DNA of 5,740 nucleotides from assembly GCA_035541855.1 (NCBI GenBank), contig DATKMM010000071.1, positions 1 through 5,740 of the forward strand. Direction: 5' to 3'. Source of the stretch: JAJXYP01 sp035541855. Its GTDB lineage: Bacteria > Patescibacteriota > Minisyncoccia > UBA6257 > 2-01-FULL-56-20. Position numbers and translations under genes: made by a program. The notes beneath the pieces are model-generated. The model worked only from the letters and a program-made list of their open reading frames with translations. It was not told the origin of the DNA and searched no databases. Shown piece by piece: positions 1 through 4,797 of this stretch. Numbering within the stretch: the first letter of the stretch is position 1; the number at the start of each line of letters is the position of its first letter.

Positions 1-320
1 TCGAGGACATCGAGACGATCGTGAAGCAGGGTGTGGATACGTTCGACTGCACCGTGCCGACACATTACGCCCGCCGCGGCATCGCGTTCACTTCCGCCGG
101 CCCGGTGGATTTCAACAAGGCGGGTCTGCTGAAGGACAAAAACCCAGCCGACCCGAAATGCGATTGCCTGGTCTGCGTGAACTACCGGCGCGACTATATC
201 GCGCATCTTATCCGCGCGAACGAGATAACCGGCGGGGCATTGTTAACTTTTCACAATTTATATTTCTTTCATGCCTATGTGGCGCGGGTCAGGAAGAAGA
301 TCGAACGCGGGATTTTGTGA
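1..320 (+). CDS. tgt: Queuine/preQ1 tRNA-guanine transglycosylase, C-terminal end (5' end outside window)
   Basis: Tgt exchanges guanine-34 in the anticodon of GUN tRNAs for preQ1 (bacteria), the first tRNA-bound step of queuosine synthesis. The reading frame enters from the left edge (first whole codon at 3), and 105 residues are visible. Seen: the GVDTFDC segment holds the Asp matching the catalytic nucleophile (Z. mobilis Asp280), local residue 15. Three Cys in CDCLVC (53, 55, 58) and a His in LLTFHN (84) match the structural zinc site. The Asp-to-first-Cys spacing (38) and last-Cys-to-His spacing (26) equal those of the Z. mobilis enzyme. Odd: the usual PTR after the nucleophile is PTH here (His21 at the Arg286 position). 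The protein ends at the normal family C-terminus, so the 3' end is intact. Its TGA stop directly abuts the stop of the opposing gene. Confidence 0.95.
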   Translation, partial: EDIETIVKQGVDTFDCTVPTHYARRGIAFTSAGPVDFNKAGLLKDKNPADPKCDCLVCVNYRRDYIAHLIRANEITGGALLTFHNLYFFHAYVARVRKKIERGIL

Positions 321-1679
321 TCATTGGTTCGGGGCGGATGCGGCGGGCATCGGAAGCGGAATTGGCGGGACCGTGATGCCCGACGCGCCGCCGTTGCCGA
401 ACGTGACCCCGGAAACAGCGGTCAGCGTGCCGGAGGAGTTCAGGATGCCGGTCGCGGAAACTTTAGCGCCCACGGCAACCGGGTTGGGCACGGTTACGGT
501 CTGCCCGTTGTCCGTCCGGATGGCGAAGGAACCGTCGGCGTTGACCTGCGTGACGGTGCCGGCATAGGCAGTGGCGACCGGCGGGACTGAAAGATCGCGC
601 ACGATGTCGGCATCCACGGTCTGCCCGTTGTCGCTCGTTTCGCCGTAAACGTTCAGTTCGTCCCCCGGCTGGAGGTCGCCGAGCGTGAGCGTGGCGCGGT
701 TACGGTCAAGGATGATGGTTTGCGCGTCAACCGTCACGGCGTATTTATTGAGCGCGACGTAGGCCGGTTCGGCGGCCGGCGCCACGAGGTTCGCCGTCGC
801 CGGATCTGCCGAGAAAGACGAAACGCCCAGCGGACACGCGAACGGCTGCATGGCGCCGTTGCCGGAGGCGCCGAAGGAATAACATGGCGCGCCCTGCTGC
901 TGGGTCACGGCGAGCGTCGCCGGAATGCTGGTGCCGGAGAGGGAAAGCAGGGTGACGTTGTCGAGCTGGATCGTTTGCGTCTCGGCCGGTTTCGAAGTGT
1001 CGCGGACGAGATAGGCCTGGATGCTGCCGTCGGGGTTATAGTAGCCGAACACGTTGATCTCGTCGCCGGATGAAAAATTGGCGAGCGTCGCCGGCGTCCG
1101 GTCGCGGAGCATGAGCGTGGTCGTCGCCCCGATCTCGATGCGGTAGGCGAGCTGGGACGGGTTCGGATAGATCGCGGGCATTGCGGCGGCGGTGCCGGAG
1201 GCCGCGGTTGCCGGAGCTGCGCCGGCACCGGGCGGCGTCATGGCCGGCGGCACGGGACAGGCGATCGGCGTTCCGGTGTTGTCATTCGCGTTTTCGAACT
1301 GCAGGCAATTTCCACCACTAGGGGCCGCCATGGCCACAGAGGATGCCGCCGGTATGGGCGTGGTCGGCGGTATGACCGTCCCCGTGGTCCCGTTGTAATA
1401 AATCCCGGTGCCGCCCATGCCCGCGATGATCTCCGCCGGAGCTGTTTGCGAGGAGATGCTTTGGACGACGAGGGTGTTAAATTGCACGAAGCCGGAATCG
1501 ACCGGCATGATCGGCGGTTGTATGGGCACCGGCCGGATGGCTGGCGGAGGAGCGGCGATGCCGCTGCCGCTACTGCCGCCACCGCCCGAAACGCCCGCCA
1601 CCGAAGGGACCGCGGTCTGCGCGCCCGCTACGGCCGCCACCGAAAGCAATGCCACTGCGAAAAACAGGATTTTTTTCAT
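321..1679 (-). CDS. Secreted protein with a duplicated Cys-pair/beta-domain unit, function unknown
   Basis: A 452-aa protein of unknown function. Start chosen at 1679 because it gives a clean Sec signal peptide: MKK, a hydrophobic run to about residue 18, and AGA before Gln21 as a likely signal peptidase I site. The in-frame ATG 12 codons upstream overlaps the -10 box and would bury the signal. A Gly/Ser then Pro-rich linker follows (30-60). Two related units come next: a strand-like NTLVVQSIS/NVTLLSLS segment, a Cys pair exactly 16 residues apart (125/141 and 266/282, each ending ACP), an Ala/Pro-rich linker, and a beta-rich module (about 177-231 and 311-366) with LRDRTPATL...GDEINVFGYYNPDGSI...VRD-type motifs. 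A third, shorter beta segment (about 372-427) starts GTVTQVNADGSF. The modules resemble DUF5666/OB-like repeats of CPR secreted proteins (resemblance judged by eye). Probably an extracellular or surface protein with two disulfides. No Shine-Dalgarno is visible. Confidence 0.85.
   Translation of the reverse strand: MKKILFFAVALLSVAAVAGAQTAVPSVAGVSGGGGSSGSGIAAPPPAIRPVPIQPPIMPVDSGFVQFNTLVVQSISSQTAPAEIIAGMGGTGIYYNGTTGTVIPPTTPIPAASSVAMAAPSGGNCLQFENANDNTGTPIACPVPPAMTPPGAGAAPATAASGTAAAMPAIYPNPSQLAYRIEIGATTTLMLRDRTPATLANFSSGDEINVFGYYNPDGSIQAYLVRDTSKPAETQTIQLDNVTLLSLSGTSIPATLAVTQQQGAPCYSFGASGNGAMQPFACPLGVSSFSADPATANLVAPAAEPAYVALNKYAVTVDAQTIILDRNRATLTLGDLQPGDELNVYGETSDNGQTVDADIVRDLSVPPVATAYAGTVTQVNADGSFAIRTDNGQTVTVPNPVAVGAKVSATGILNSSGTLTAVSGVTFGNGGASGITVPPIPLPMPAASAPNQ
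582..1310 (-). repeat. Internal duplication in the secreted protein (two diverged units)
   Basis: Unit 1 covers residues about 124-231 (bases 987-1310) and unit 2 residues about 265-366 (bases 582-887). Both begin with Cys, an aromatic, a 16-residue Cys-Cys spacing and an ACP ending. Both then carry an Ala/Pro-rich linker and a beta module with DR.RATL or DRTPATL, GDE[IL]NV[FY]G and VRD..[KV]P. The similarity is at protein level only; the DNA copies have diverged, so the duplication is old. Confidence 0.7.
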
Positions 1680-1686
1680 GGTTTTT

Positions 1687-1707
1687 GTTGTATATGCATT
1701 ATACAAC
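1687..1707. repeat. Perfect 8-bp inverted repeat over the -10 box (operator candidate)
   Basis: Arms GTTGTATA (1687-1694) and TATACAAC (1700-1707) are exact reverse complements separated by five bases. The right arm contains most of the minus-strand TATAAT. The site lies in the gap between the divergent secreted-protein and methyltransferase genes, a typical place for a repressor dyad. It has no downstream T-run in either direction that would make it a terminator. The protein binding is inference. Confidence 0.5.
1698..1703 (-). promoter_or_regulatory. -10 box for the secreted-protein gene
   Basis: A consensus TATAAT reads on the minus strand, ending 18 nt before the ATG at 1679, so the predicted leader is only about 12 nt. 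No convincing -35 hexamer lies at 16-18 bp, and the sequence between the -10 box and the ATG has no Shine-Dalgarno sequence. Confidence 0.55.
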
Positions 1708-1751
1708 GTCCCCATGGCTACCGTGGTTACCGCGCGGCGGCCGGCGCGCCG

Positions 1752-1760
1752 TGGTAGAAT
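1752..1760 (+). promoter_or_regulatory. Extended -10 (TGGTAGAAT) for the methyltransferase gene
   Basis: TG-G-TAGAAT ends 7 nt before the ATG at 1768. The expected transcription start, about 7 nt past the -10 box, therefore falls on or next to the start codon, predicting a leaderless mRNA. A -35 box is not evident, which fits an extended -10 promoter. The block GCCGTGGTA..AT recurs before the gene at 2545. Confidence 0.6.
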
Positions 1761-1767
1761 GCGCTAT

Positions 1768-2526
1768 ATGCCATCCAAAAAGGGGACGTCGTGGAACCGG
1801 GTAGCCGCATGGTATGGGCGCCTGCTGGAAGGCGAGGGGACGTACCAGAAAGACCTTATCCTGCCGAACCTGCTCCGGCTTATGGCGCTCCGCCGCGGCG
1901 AGGTTGTGCTTGATGTTGCCTGCGGGCCGGGATTTTTTTCCCGCGAACTCGCCGCCGCCGGCGCGGACGTCATCGGCGCCGATGCGTCCCAGAAACTGAT
2001 CGAACTGGCCCGCGCGGAGAAGGTCCCGGGCGCGAAATTCTATGTTGCCAAAGCGGACCGGCTGCCATTCGTGAAAGATGGGACCGCCGACAAAGCGATC
2101 ATCGTCCTCGCGCTCCAGAACATCGAAAACGCCCCCGCGGTGCTGCACGAATGCGCGCGGGCGCTGCGGCCGGGCGGGTCGCTTTTTCTCGTCCTGAACC
2201 ATCCGGCCTTCCGTATTCCAAGAGCCAGCGGATGGGGGTGGGACGACGCCGGGAAAATACAATATCGCCGCGTTGATCGGTATCTTTCCGAGATGAGGAC
2301 GGAGATCGACATGCATCCGGGAACGCCGGGGCACGAGGTCACGCTTTCGTTCCACCGTCCGCTCCAGTATTATTTCAAAGCGCTTGGCAAGGCGGGTTTC
2401 GCGGTGGAGGCGCTTGAAGAATGGAACTCGAACCGCAAGAGCGGGCCGGGTCCGCGCGCGAAGGCGGAGGACGCCGCCCGGAAGGAGATCCCGCTTTTTC
2501 TCTGCCTGGTCGCCAGGAAACGGTAG
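1768..2526 (+). CDS. Class I SAM-dependent methyltransferase (Methyltransf_11 type)
   Basis: A 252-aa cytosolic enzyme expected to transfer a methyl group from S-adenosylmethionine; the substrate cannot be told. Seen: motif I VLDVACGPGFFS (47-58) for SAM binding; the acidic residue Asp72 after strand 2 (VIGADAS); Asp97 in ADRLPF near the adenine; the strand-4 region IIVLALQNIENA (111-122); and LRPGG (133-137) before strand 5. The C-terminal part (NHPAFRIP, then a WGWD and an HRPLQYYFKALGKAGF region) resembles a methyltransferase group I associate with CPR genomes. The start at 1768 is chosen because it follows the extended -10 at leaderless spacing; the open frame upstream runs through the divergent gene and is not coding. 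The next gene begins 18 bp downstream with its own promoter. Frequent neighbours such as substrate-making enzymes are absent here, so the pathway stays unknown. Confidence 0.92.
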   Translation: MPSKKGTSWNRVAAWYGRLLEGEGTYQKDLILPNLLRLMALRRGEVVLDVACGPGFFSRELAAAGADVIGADASQKLIELARAEKVPGAKFYVAKADRLPFVKDGTADKAIIVLALQNIENAPAVLHECARALRPGGSLFLVLNHPAFRIPRASGWGWDDAGKIQYRRVDRYLSEMRTEIDMHPGTPGHEVTLSFHRPLQYYFKALGKAGFAVEALEEWNSNRKSGPGPRAKAEDAARKEIPLFLCLVARKR

Positions 2527-2529
2527 CCG

Positions 2530-2538
2530 TGGTACCAT
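2530..2538 (+). promoter_or_regulatory. Extended -10 (TGGTACCAT) for the FG-GAP-like gene
   Basis: It sits in the 18-bp gap after the methyltransferase stop, and its last base is 6 nt before the ATG at 2545. It has the same GCCGTGGTA..AT layout as the element at 1752-1760. It predicts a leaderless mRNA in addition to any read-through transcript. Confidence 0.5.
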
Positions 2539-2544
2539 TCCCGT

Positions 2545-3087
2545 ATGAACACCTCGACGATCGCAGCGCTTTTGCAGGTTGCCGCGATTTTTTTGGGCGG
2601 GCTGCAGGGCAATCCGAAAGCGACGCCCGCCGTGCTCCAGCCGGCCGTCGCCATCGGCAGCCGGGCAGTACAGCTTGCGGCACAGGCGGAGGCCATGCCG
2701 CGCATCAGCTTCGCGATCCCGCCGAATGACAGCGCGGCGCCGAACATCAAGGACCTTGGCCATGCGGCATATTTGGATGCCGCCGGGAATTACGTCCCGC
2801 TCGGGCCGACGGTGGCGCTGGTCCAGGAGGATACTTCGTTCGGCGACCTGAACGGCGACGGTTTCGACGATGCCGCGGCGGTCGTGGAACGCGCGGATGC
2901 CGGCGGCGGGACGGATCTCGCGCTTGCGGCGATGCTGAACCAGGGCGGCATCATGTTCGATATCGCCGACCTTCCGCTCGTGAGCGGCATCCAGGTGGTC
3001 TCGCACGCCATCGTGCCGGGCGGGGATATTGTTCTGAACTCATCGACCTACTACCTGCTCGGCGACCAGCTGGTGAAAATCAGATAA
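2545..3087 (+). CDS. Exported protein with one FG-GAP-like calcium-loop repeat, function unknown
   Basis: A 180-aa protein. A hydrophobic N-terminal stretch (about 5-20, no basic n-region) could be a signal or anchor, followed by an Ala/Gln-rich, probably helical region (25-50). Residues 88-132 carry an FG-GAP/VCBS-type element: FGDLNGDGFDDAAAVVE (99-115), with Asp101, Asn103, Asp105 and Asp109 placed like an EF-hand-type calcium loop, then a run that looks like strands. The C-terminus ends LLGDQLVKIR. Similar small proteins with ADLNGDG.DDA motifs recur in CPR genomes; their role is unknown. The single repeat is too short for a full integrin-type propeller, so it may assemble with partners or adopt another fold. 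The gene ends 4 bp before the terminator hairpin stem at 3092. Confidence 0.8.
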   Translation: MNTSTIAALLQVAAIFLGGLQGNPKATPAVLQPAVAIGSRAVQLAAQAEAMPRISFAIPPNDSAAPNIKDLGHAAYLDAAGNYVPLGPTVALVQEDTSFGDLNGDGFDDAAAVVERADAGGGTDLALAAMLNQGGIMFDIADLPLVSGIQVVSHAIVPGGDIVLNSSTYYLLGDQLVKIR

Positions 3088-3121
3088 AAATACCCCGCGA
3101 GAGATGGATCTCTCGCGGGGT
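3086..3121. terminator. Intrinsic terminator between convergent genes, best for minus-strand transcripts
   Basis: Perfect 13-bp arms (3092-3104 and 3109-3121) enclose a TGGA loop. Read on the minus strand, the stem is followed by A and then five T (from AAAAA at 3086-3090), a canonical terminator starting 1 bp past the stop of the 3123-3506 gene. Read on the plus strand the hairpin lacks a T-run, so stopping of the 2545-3087 transcript would be weaker. Confidence 0.85.
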
Positions 3122-3122
3122 G

Positions 3123-3506
3123 TCAGTTGCCGGGCCGCCCGTTCCGGCGGTCGATTCTTTGCCACCGCCACGGTTGCCGCATGCCGGGCGGACTGTTCGC
3201 GTCCCCCGGGGTGTCGGCGTCACCGGGTAATACCAAGAGGACATTTTCAAGATTCCCGGCCCATCTCCCTTCCGGGGAATCGAGCCATGCCGACGGTGCG
3301 AGCGCGGGAGCGATCTCTTCGCGATACGCCCCCAGCGCGTCCGCGAGCCACTGCGCGCATGGCCGTTCCTGCGGCTGCGCGCAGACGATCTTGCTGCCGG
3401 ACGCGGCGGCCCGGAGCTGGCGCTCCAGGATCGCGAGCTGCCCGGTGGCATCCCGGTCAAACACTCCAAAATCGCCAGCCTGCCAAACCACGATCAGTCG
3501 TTTCAT
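3123..3506 (-). CDS. Small protein resembling a catalytically dead histidine phosphatase
   Basis: A 127-aa protein. The gene is supported by a Shine-Dalgarno sequence 7 nt before the ATG, an extended -10 upstream and a terminator just past the stop. By eye it follows the histidine phosphatase (phosphoglycerate-mutase-like) pattern. KRLIVVWQAGDF (2-13) sits where LIVVRHGE is expected, then comes a helix with QL. KIVCAQPQERPCAQWLADALG (39-59) sits where ILSSP..RA.QTAE.LAEALG is expected, with Arg48 kept. LDSPEGRWAGNLENVLLVLPGD (75-96) sits where the second strand and THG would be. If so, the phosphohistidine His is Gln9 and the second His is Pro94, so it should be inactive. The last 30 residues are Pro/Gly/Arg-rich and the protein is short for the family, suggesting degeneration or a binding role. 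Family assignment is tentative. Confidence 0.6.
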   Translation of the reverse strand: MKRLIVVWQAGDFGVFDRDATGQLAILERQLRAAASGSKIVCAQPQERPCAQWLADALGAYREEIAPALAPSAWLDSPEGRWAGNLENVLLVLPGDADTPGDANSPPGMRQPWRWQRIDRRNGRPGN

Positions 3507-3513
3507 AAGAGCT

Positions 3514-3518
3514 CTCCT
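3514..3518 (-). promoter_or_regulatory. Shine-Dalgarno AGGAG for the 3123-3506 gene
   Basis: AGGAG on the minus strand lies 7 nt before the ATG at 3506. It is the only clear Shine-Dalgarno sequence in the window, and it fixes this start. Confidence 0.8.
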
Positions 3519-3539
3519 GCGCGTGGAAACGCTCCTGTC

Positions 3540-3568
3540 GTTATATCAGACTTCCGTCAGCTTGGGAA
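3540..3568 (-). promoter_or_regulatory. Promoter for the 3123-3506 gene
   Basis: An extended -10, TGATATAAC (3548-3540), with a 4/6 -35 match TTCCCA (3568-3563) at 17 bp. It predicts a leader of about 27 nt that includes the Shine-Dalgarno. The -35 overlaps the final codons of the upstream PEGA gene, so co-transcription from that gene is also possible. Confidence 0.55.
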
Positions 3569-4564
3569 GGCGTAGGCCGCGATGTTCCTCGCCGGCGTCA
3601 GGATGAAAAGCTTGTTCGCGGCCTCGTCGTAGAACGGCGAGGTGCCGTCGGCGACGGTCGTGAAGTTCGTGAGCGTCGCGTCCGCGAGGTCGAGGAAGGA
3701 AACGTGGTCCGGATATATGACGAAAAGATGGGTCCGGTCGGCGTACCAGAACGTGCGCTGCGCCGCGGCGATGTCGGGAGGGTTGAAACGGTAATACACG
3801 CCCGGGTCGGAAAGCGAAAAGACCTCCATGCTGCGGTATTCGAGCGCCGCGACCATCGAACCGTCCGGCGTCGCGGAGAACGACCTCACGTCATCGGCCA
3901 ATTTTCTGAGCTGGCGGGCGTTCGTGTTGTACAGATAGAGCTCGCCGTCGCTCTGCAGGATGCCGAGCAGGGTTGGCGTGAGCCACGTGACGCCGGCGTT
4001 CCAGCCCGATACGGCAATGGTGAGCGTGGTCGTTGCCTGCGTGGCGCTGAATACCGAAACTTTATTTTTCCCGGCGACCGCCTTCTGGGACGGGTCGAAC
4101 GGGTCCGTCGTGGTCGGCGCGGCGGCGGCGGAGGAGAGCGCGAGGTATTGCTTCACTGACGAATAGGCCGAGCCGGCGACGGTGCCGGTCGGCGCCGGCA
4201 TCCCGTCGCGCGGCACGAGCACGGCATATCTGAACTGGACGACGAACGACGGCAGCACGGCTGCGTTCTCGTGCCAGTCGTCATAGCCGGGCGCCTGGAG
4301 CGAGACGCGATAGGTGTGCGGCAGGAGGTCCGATATGAGCGTGCCCGGGCTGAGGAACCCGGATTGGTTGCCGACGGGTTTGCCGTTGAGCGTGATCGCC
4401 GCGCTTTGGGGGTACGAACGGATGTAGATCGCGCCGACCTTCTCGGGGCGCCAGGTCGTGAGATCGACCCGCCAGCCCTCCGCGTAGAGCACGACGCCGC
4501 TGCCGACCACGAAAAAAAGCGCGAGGAGCGTGTAAAAAATGGTCCTGCGTGCCTTGCGCGTCAT
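3557..4564 (-). CDS. Membrane-anchored PEGA-domain protein with propeller-like C-terminal region
   Basis: A 335-aa protein. A basic N-terminus (TRKARR) precedes one transmembrane segment (about 8-28), so most of the chain probably faces outside (signal-anchor topology inferred). Residues about 44-118 form a PEGA domain: IYIRSYPQSAAITLNGKPVG, then LISDLLPHTYRVSLQAPGYDDW, the classic beta-strand, turn, GY pattern. PEGA domains occur in surface proteins and are thought to bind envelope components. A Ser/Ala/Thr/Pro linker (about 142-160) follows. From about 185 on, repeated strand motifs such as GELYLYN, SFSATPDGSMVAAL and HLFVIYPDHVSFLDL look like blades of an incomplete TolB/WD-type propeller. 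This architecture is common in CPR genomes; no enzyme motif is seen. The start follows a promoter at leaderless spacing. Downstream, on the same strand, lies the phosphatase-like gene 50 bp away. Confidence 0.88.
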   Translation of the reverse strand: MTRKARRTIFYTLLALFFVVGSGVVLYAEGWRVDLTTWRPEKVGAIYIRSYPQSAAITLNGKPVGNQSGFLSPGTLISDLLPHTYRVSLQAPGYDDWHENAAVLPSFVVQFRYAVLVPRDGMPAPTGTVAGSAYSSVKQYLALSSAAAAPTTTDPFDPSQKAVAGKNKVSVFSATQATTTLTIAVSGWNAGVTWLTPTLLGILQSDGELYLYNTNARQLRKLADDVRSFSATPDGSMVAALEYRSMEVFSLSDPGVYYRFNPPDIAAAQRTFWYADRTHLFVIYPDHVSFLDLADATLTNFTTVADGTSPFYDEAANKLFILTPARNIAAYAFPS

Positions 4565-4572
4565 GTATCGGA

Positions 4573-4601
4573 ATCATACGCCGCACCGGTGGAATTGTCG
4601 A
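4573..4601 (-). promoter_or_regulatory. Promoter for the PEGA-domain gene
   Basis: TCGACA (-35, 5/6 match, 4601-4596) and TATGAT (-10, 4578-4573) are separated by 17 bp. The -10 ends 8 nt before the ATG at 4564, predicting a leaderless or near-leaderless mRNA. The -35 begins right after the terminator of the upstream RNA, implying independent transcription. Confidence 0.65.
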
Positions 4602-4636
4602 ACAAAAAACTCCAGCGCGACGCTGAAGCTTTTTGT
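4602..4636 (-). terminator. Intrinsic terminator ending the minus-strand small RNA
   Basis: Arms 4602-4617 and 4621-4636 are complementary in 14 of 16 positions (the two exceptions are G-U-type wobbles in the minus-strand RNA) around a 3-nt loop. Its GC-rich core is CTTCAGCG/CGCTGGAG. On the minus strand six T follow the core (from AAAAAA at 4604-4609). A TTTTTG run on the other side makes it usable in both directions, but no plus-strand gene feeds into it. Confidence 0.85.
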
Positions 4637-4753
4637 AATCCCGCATAGATCTCTGGCCGTAAAGCCAGGTGGGTGGGCCCATCGGCGGTCCACGGACCGC
4701 CGGGATATCGCCCTCCCTTGAAAAATTGTTTGATCCGAGATCTAGGCAGGACC
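4604..4753 (-). ncRNA. Candidate structured small RNA of about 150 nt, unassigned
   Basis: The segment has its own promoter (extended -10 at 4768-4760) and terminator (4602-4636) and no credible protein frame. Read on the minus strand, the predicted first nucleotides 4753-4746 pair with 4644-4637. After a C/U mismatch, TAGATCTC (4744-4737) pairs with GAGATCTA (4653-4646), giving a closing stem of 16 pairs. Inside are a 19-nt single-stranded stretch (4736-4718), a stem GGGAGGGC (4717-4710) with GCCCACCC (4678-4671, one A-A mismatch) enclosing an 8-bp hairpin (4702-4695 with 4690-4683), and a small hairpin TGGC/GCCA (4667-4664 with 4657-4654). The layout of closing stem, open bubble, terminal stem and small 3'-side hairpin recalls 6S RNA, but it is short and no conserved 6S sequence was recognised. 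SRP RNA, tmRNA and RNase P signatures are absent. It could instead be a riboswitch-like leader of the PEGA gene. Confidence 0.6.
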
Positions 4754-4759
4754 ATCCTT

Positions 4760-4768
4760 ATTGTACCA
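4760..4768 (-). promoter_or_regulatory. Extended -10 (TGGTACAAT) for the small RNA
   Basis: Read on the minus strand, TG-G-TACAAT is close to the extended -10 elements before the genes at 1768, 2545 and 4798. The predicted start, 7 nt downstream, is G4753, which is exactly the first paired base of the RNA's closing stem. The -35 match is poor. It overlaps the atpB -35 on the other strand. Confidence 0.6.
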
Positions 4769-4789
4769 CACCGCCGTTTGTGCTACTAT
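4761..4789 (+). promoter_or_regulatory. Promoter of the atp operon
   Basis: TTGTAC (-35, 4761-4766), 17 bp, and the extended -10 TGCTACTAT (4781-4789). The -10 ends 8 nt before the atpB ATG, so the operon mRNA is predicted to begin at or beside the start codon. No Shine-Dalgarno is visible. Confidence 0.7.
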
Positions 4790-4797
4790 TCCAGCGT

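Noticed and set aside
1408..1767. Upstream extension of the methyltransferase frame
   Set aside because: It is antisense to the signal-peptide end of the secreted protein, and the promoter with leaderless spacing puts the start at 1768.
1699..3006. Long minus-strand open frame (435 codons) opposite the methyltransferase and FG-GAP-like genes
   Set aside because: Arg/His-rich product with no family features, antisense to two well-supported genes; an effect of GC-rich codon use.
4604..4753. SRP RNA, tmRNA or RNase P RNA identity for the small RNA
   Set aside because: No SRP apical-loop motif, no tRNA-like ends and no RNase P conserved segments were found on either strand.
4561..4755. 64-codon minus-strand open frame covering the candidate RNA
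   Set aside because: Its ATG lies upstream of the predicted transcription start (4753). It would read through the T6 terminator and overlap the PEGA start, and its product shows no recognisable family; paired stems explain the sequence better.
4669..4797. N-terminal extension of atpB
   Set aside because: It would translate the RNA region and the promoter; family N-terminus and promoter position support 4798.
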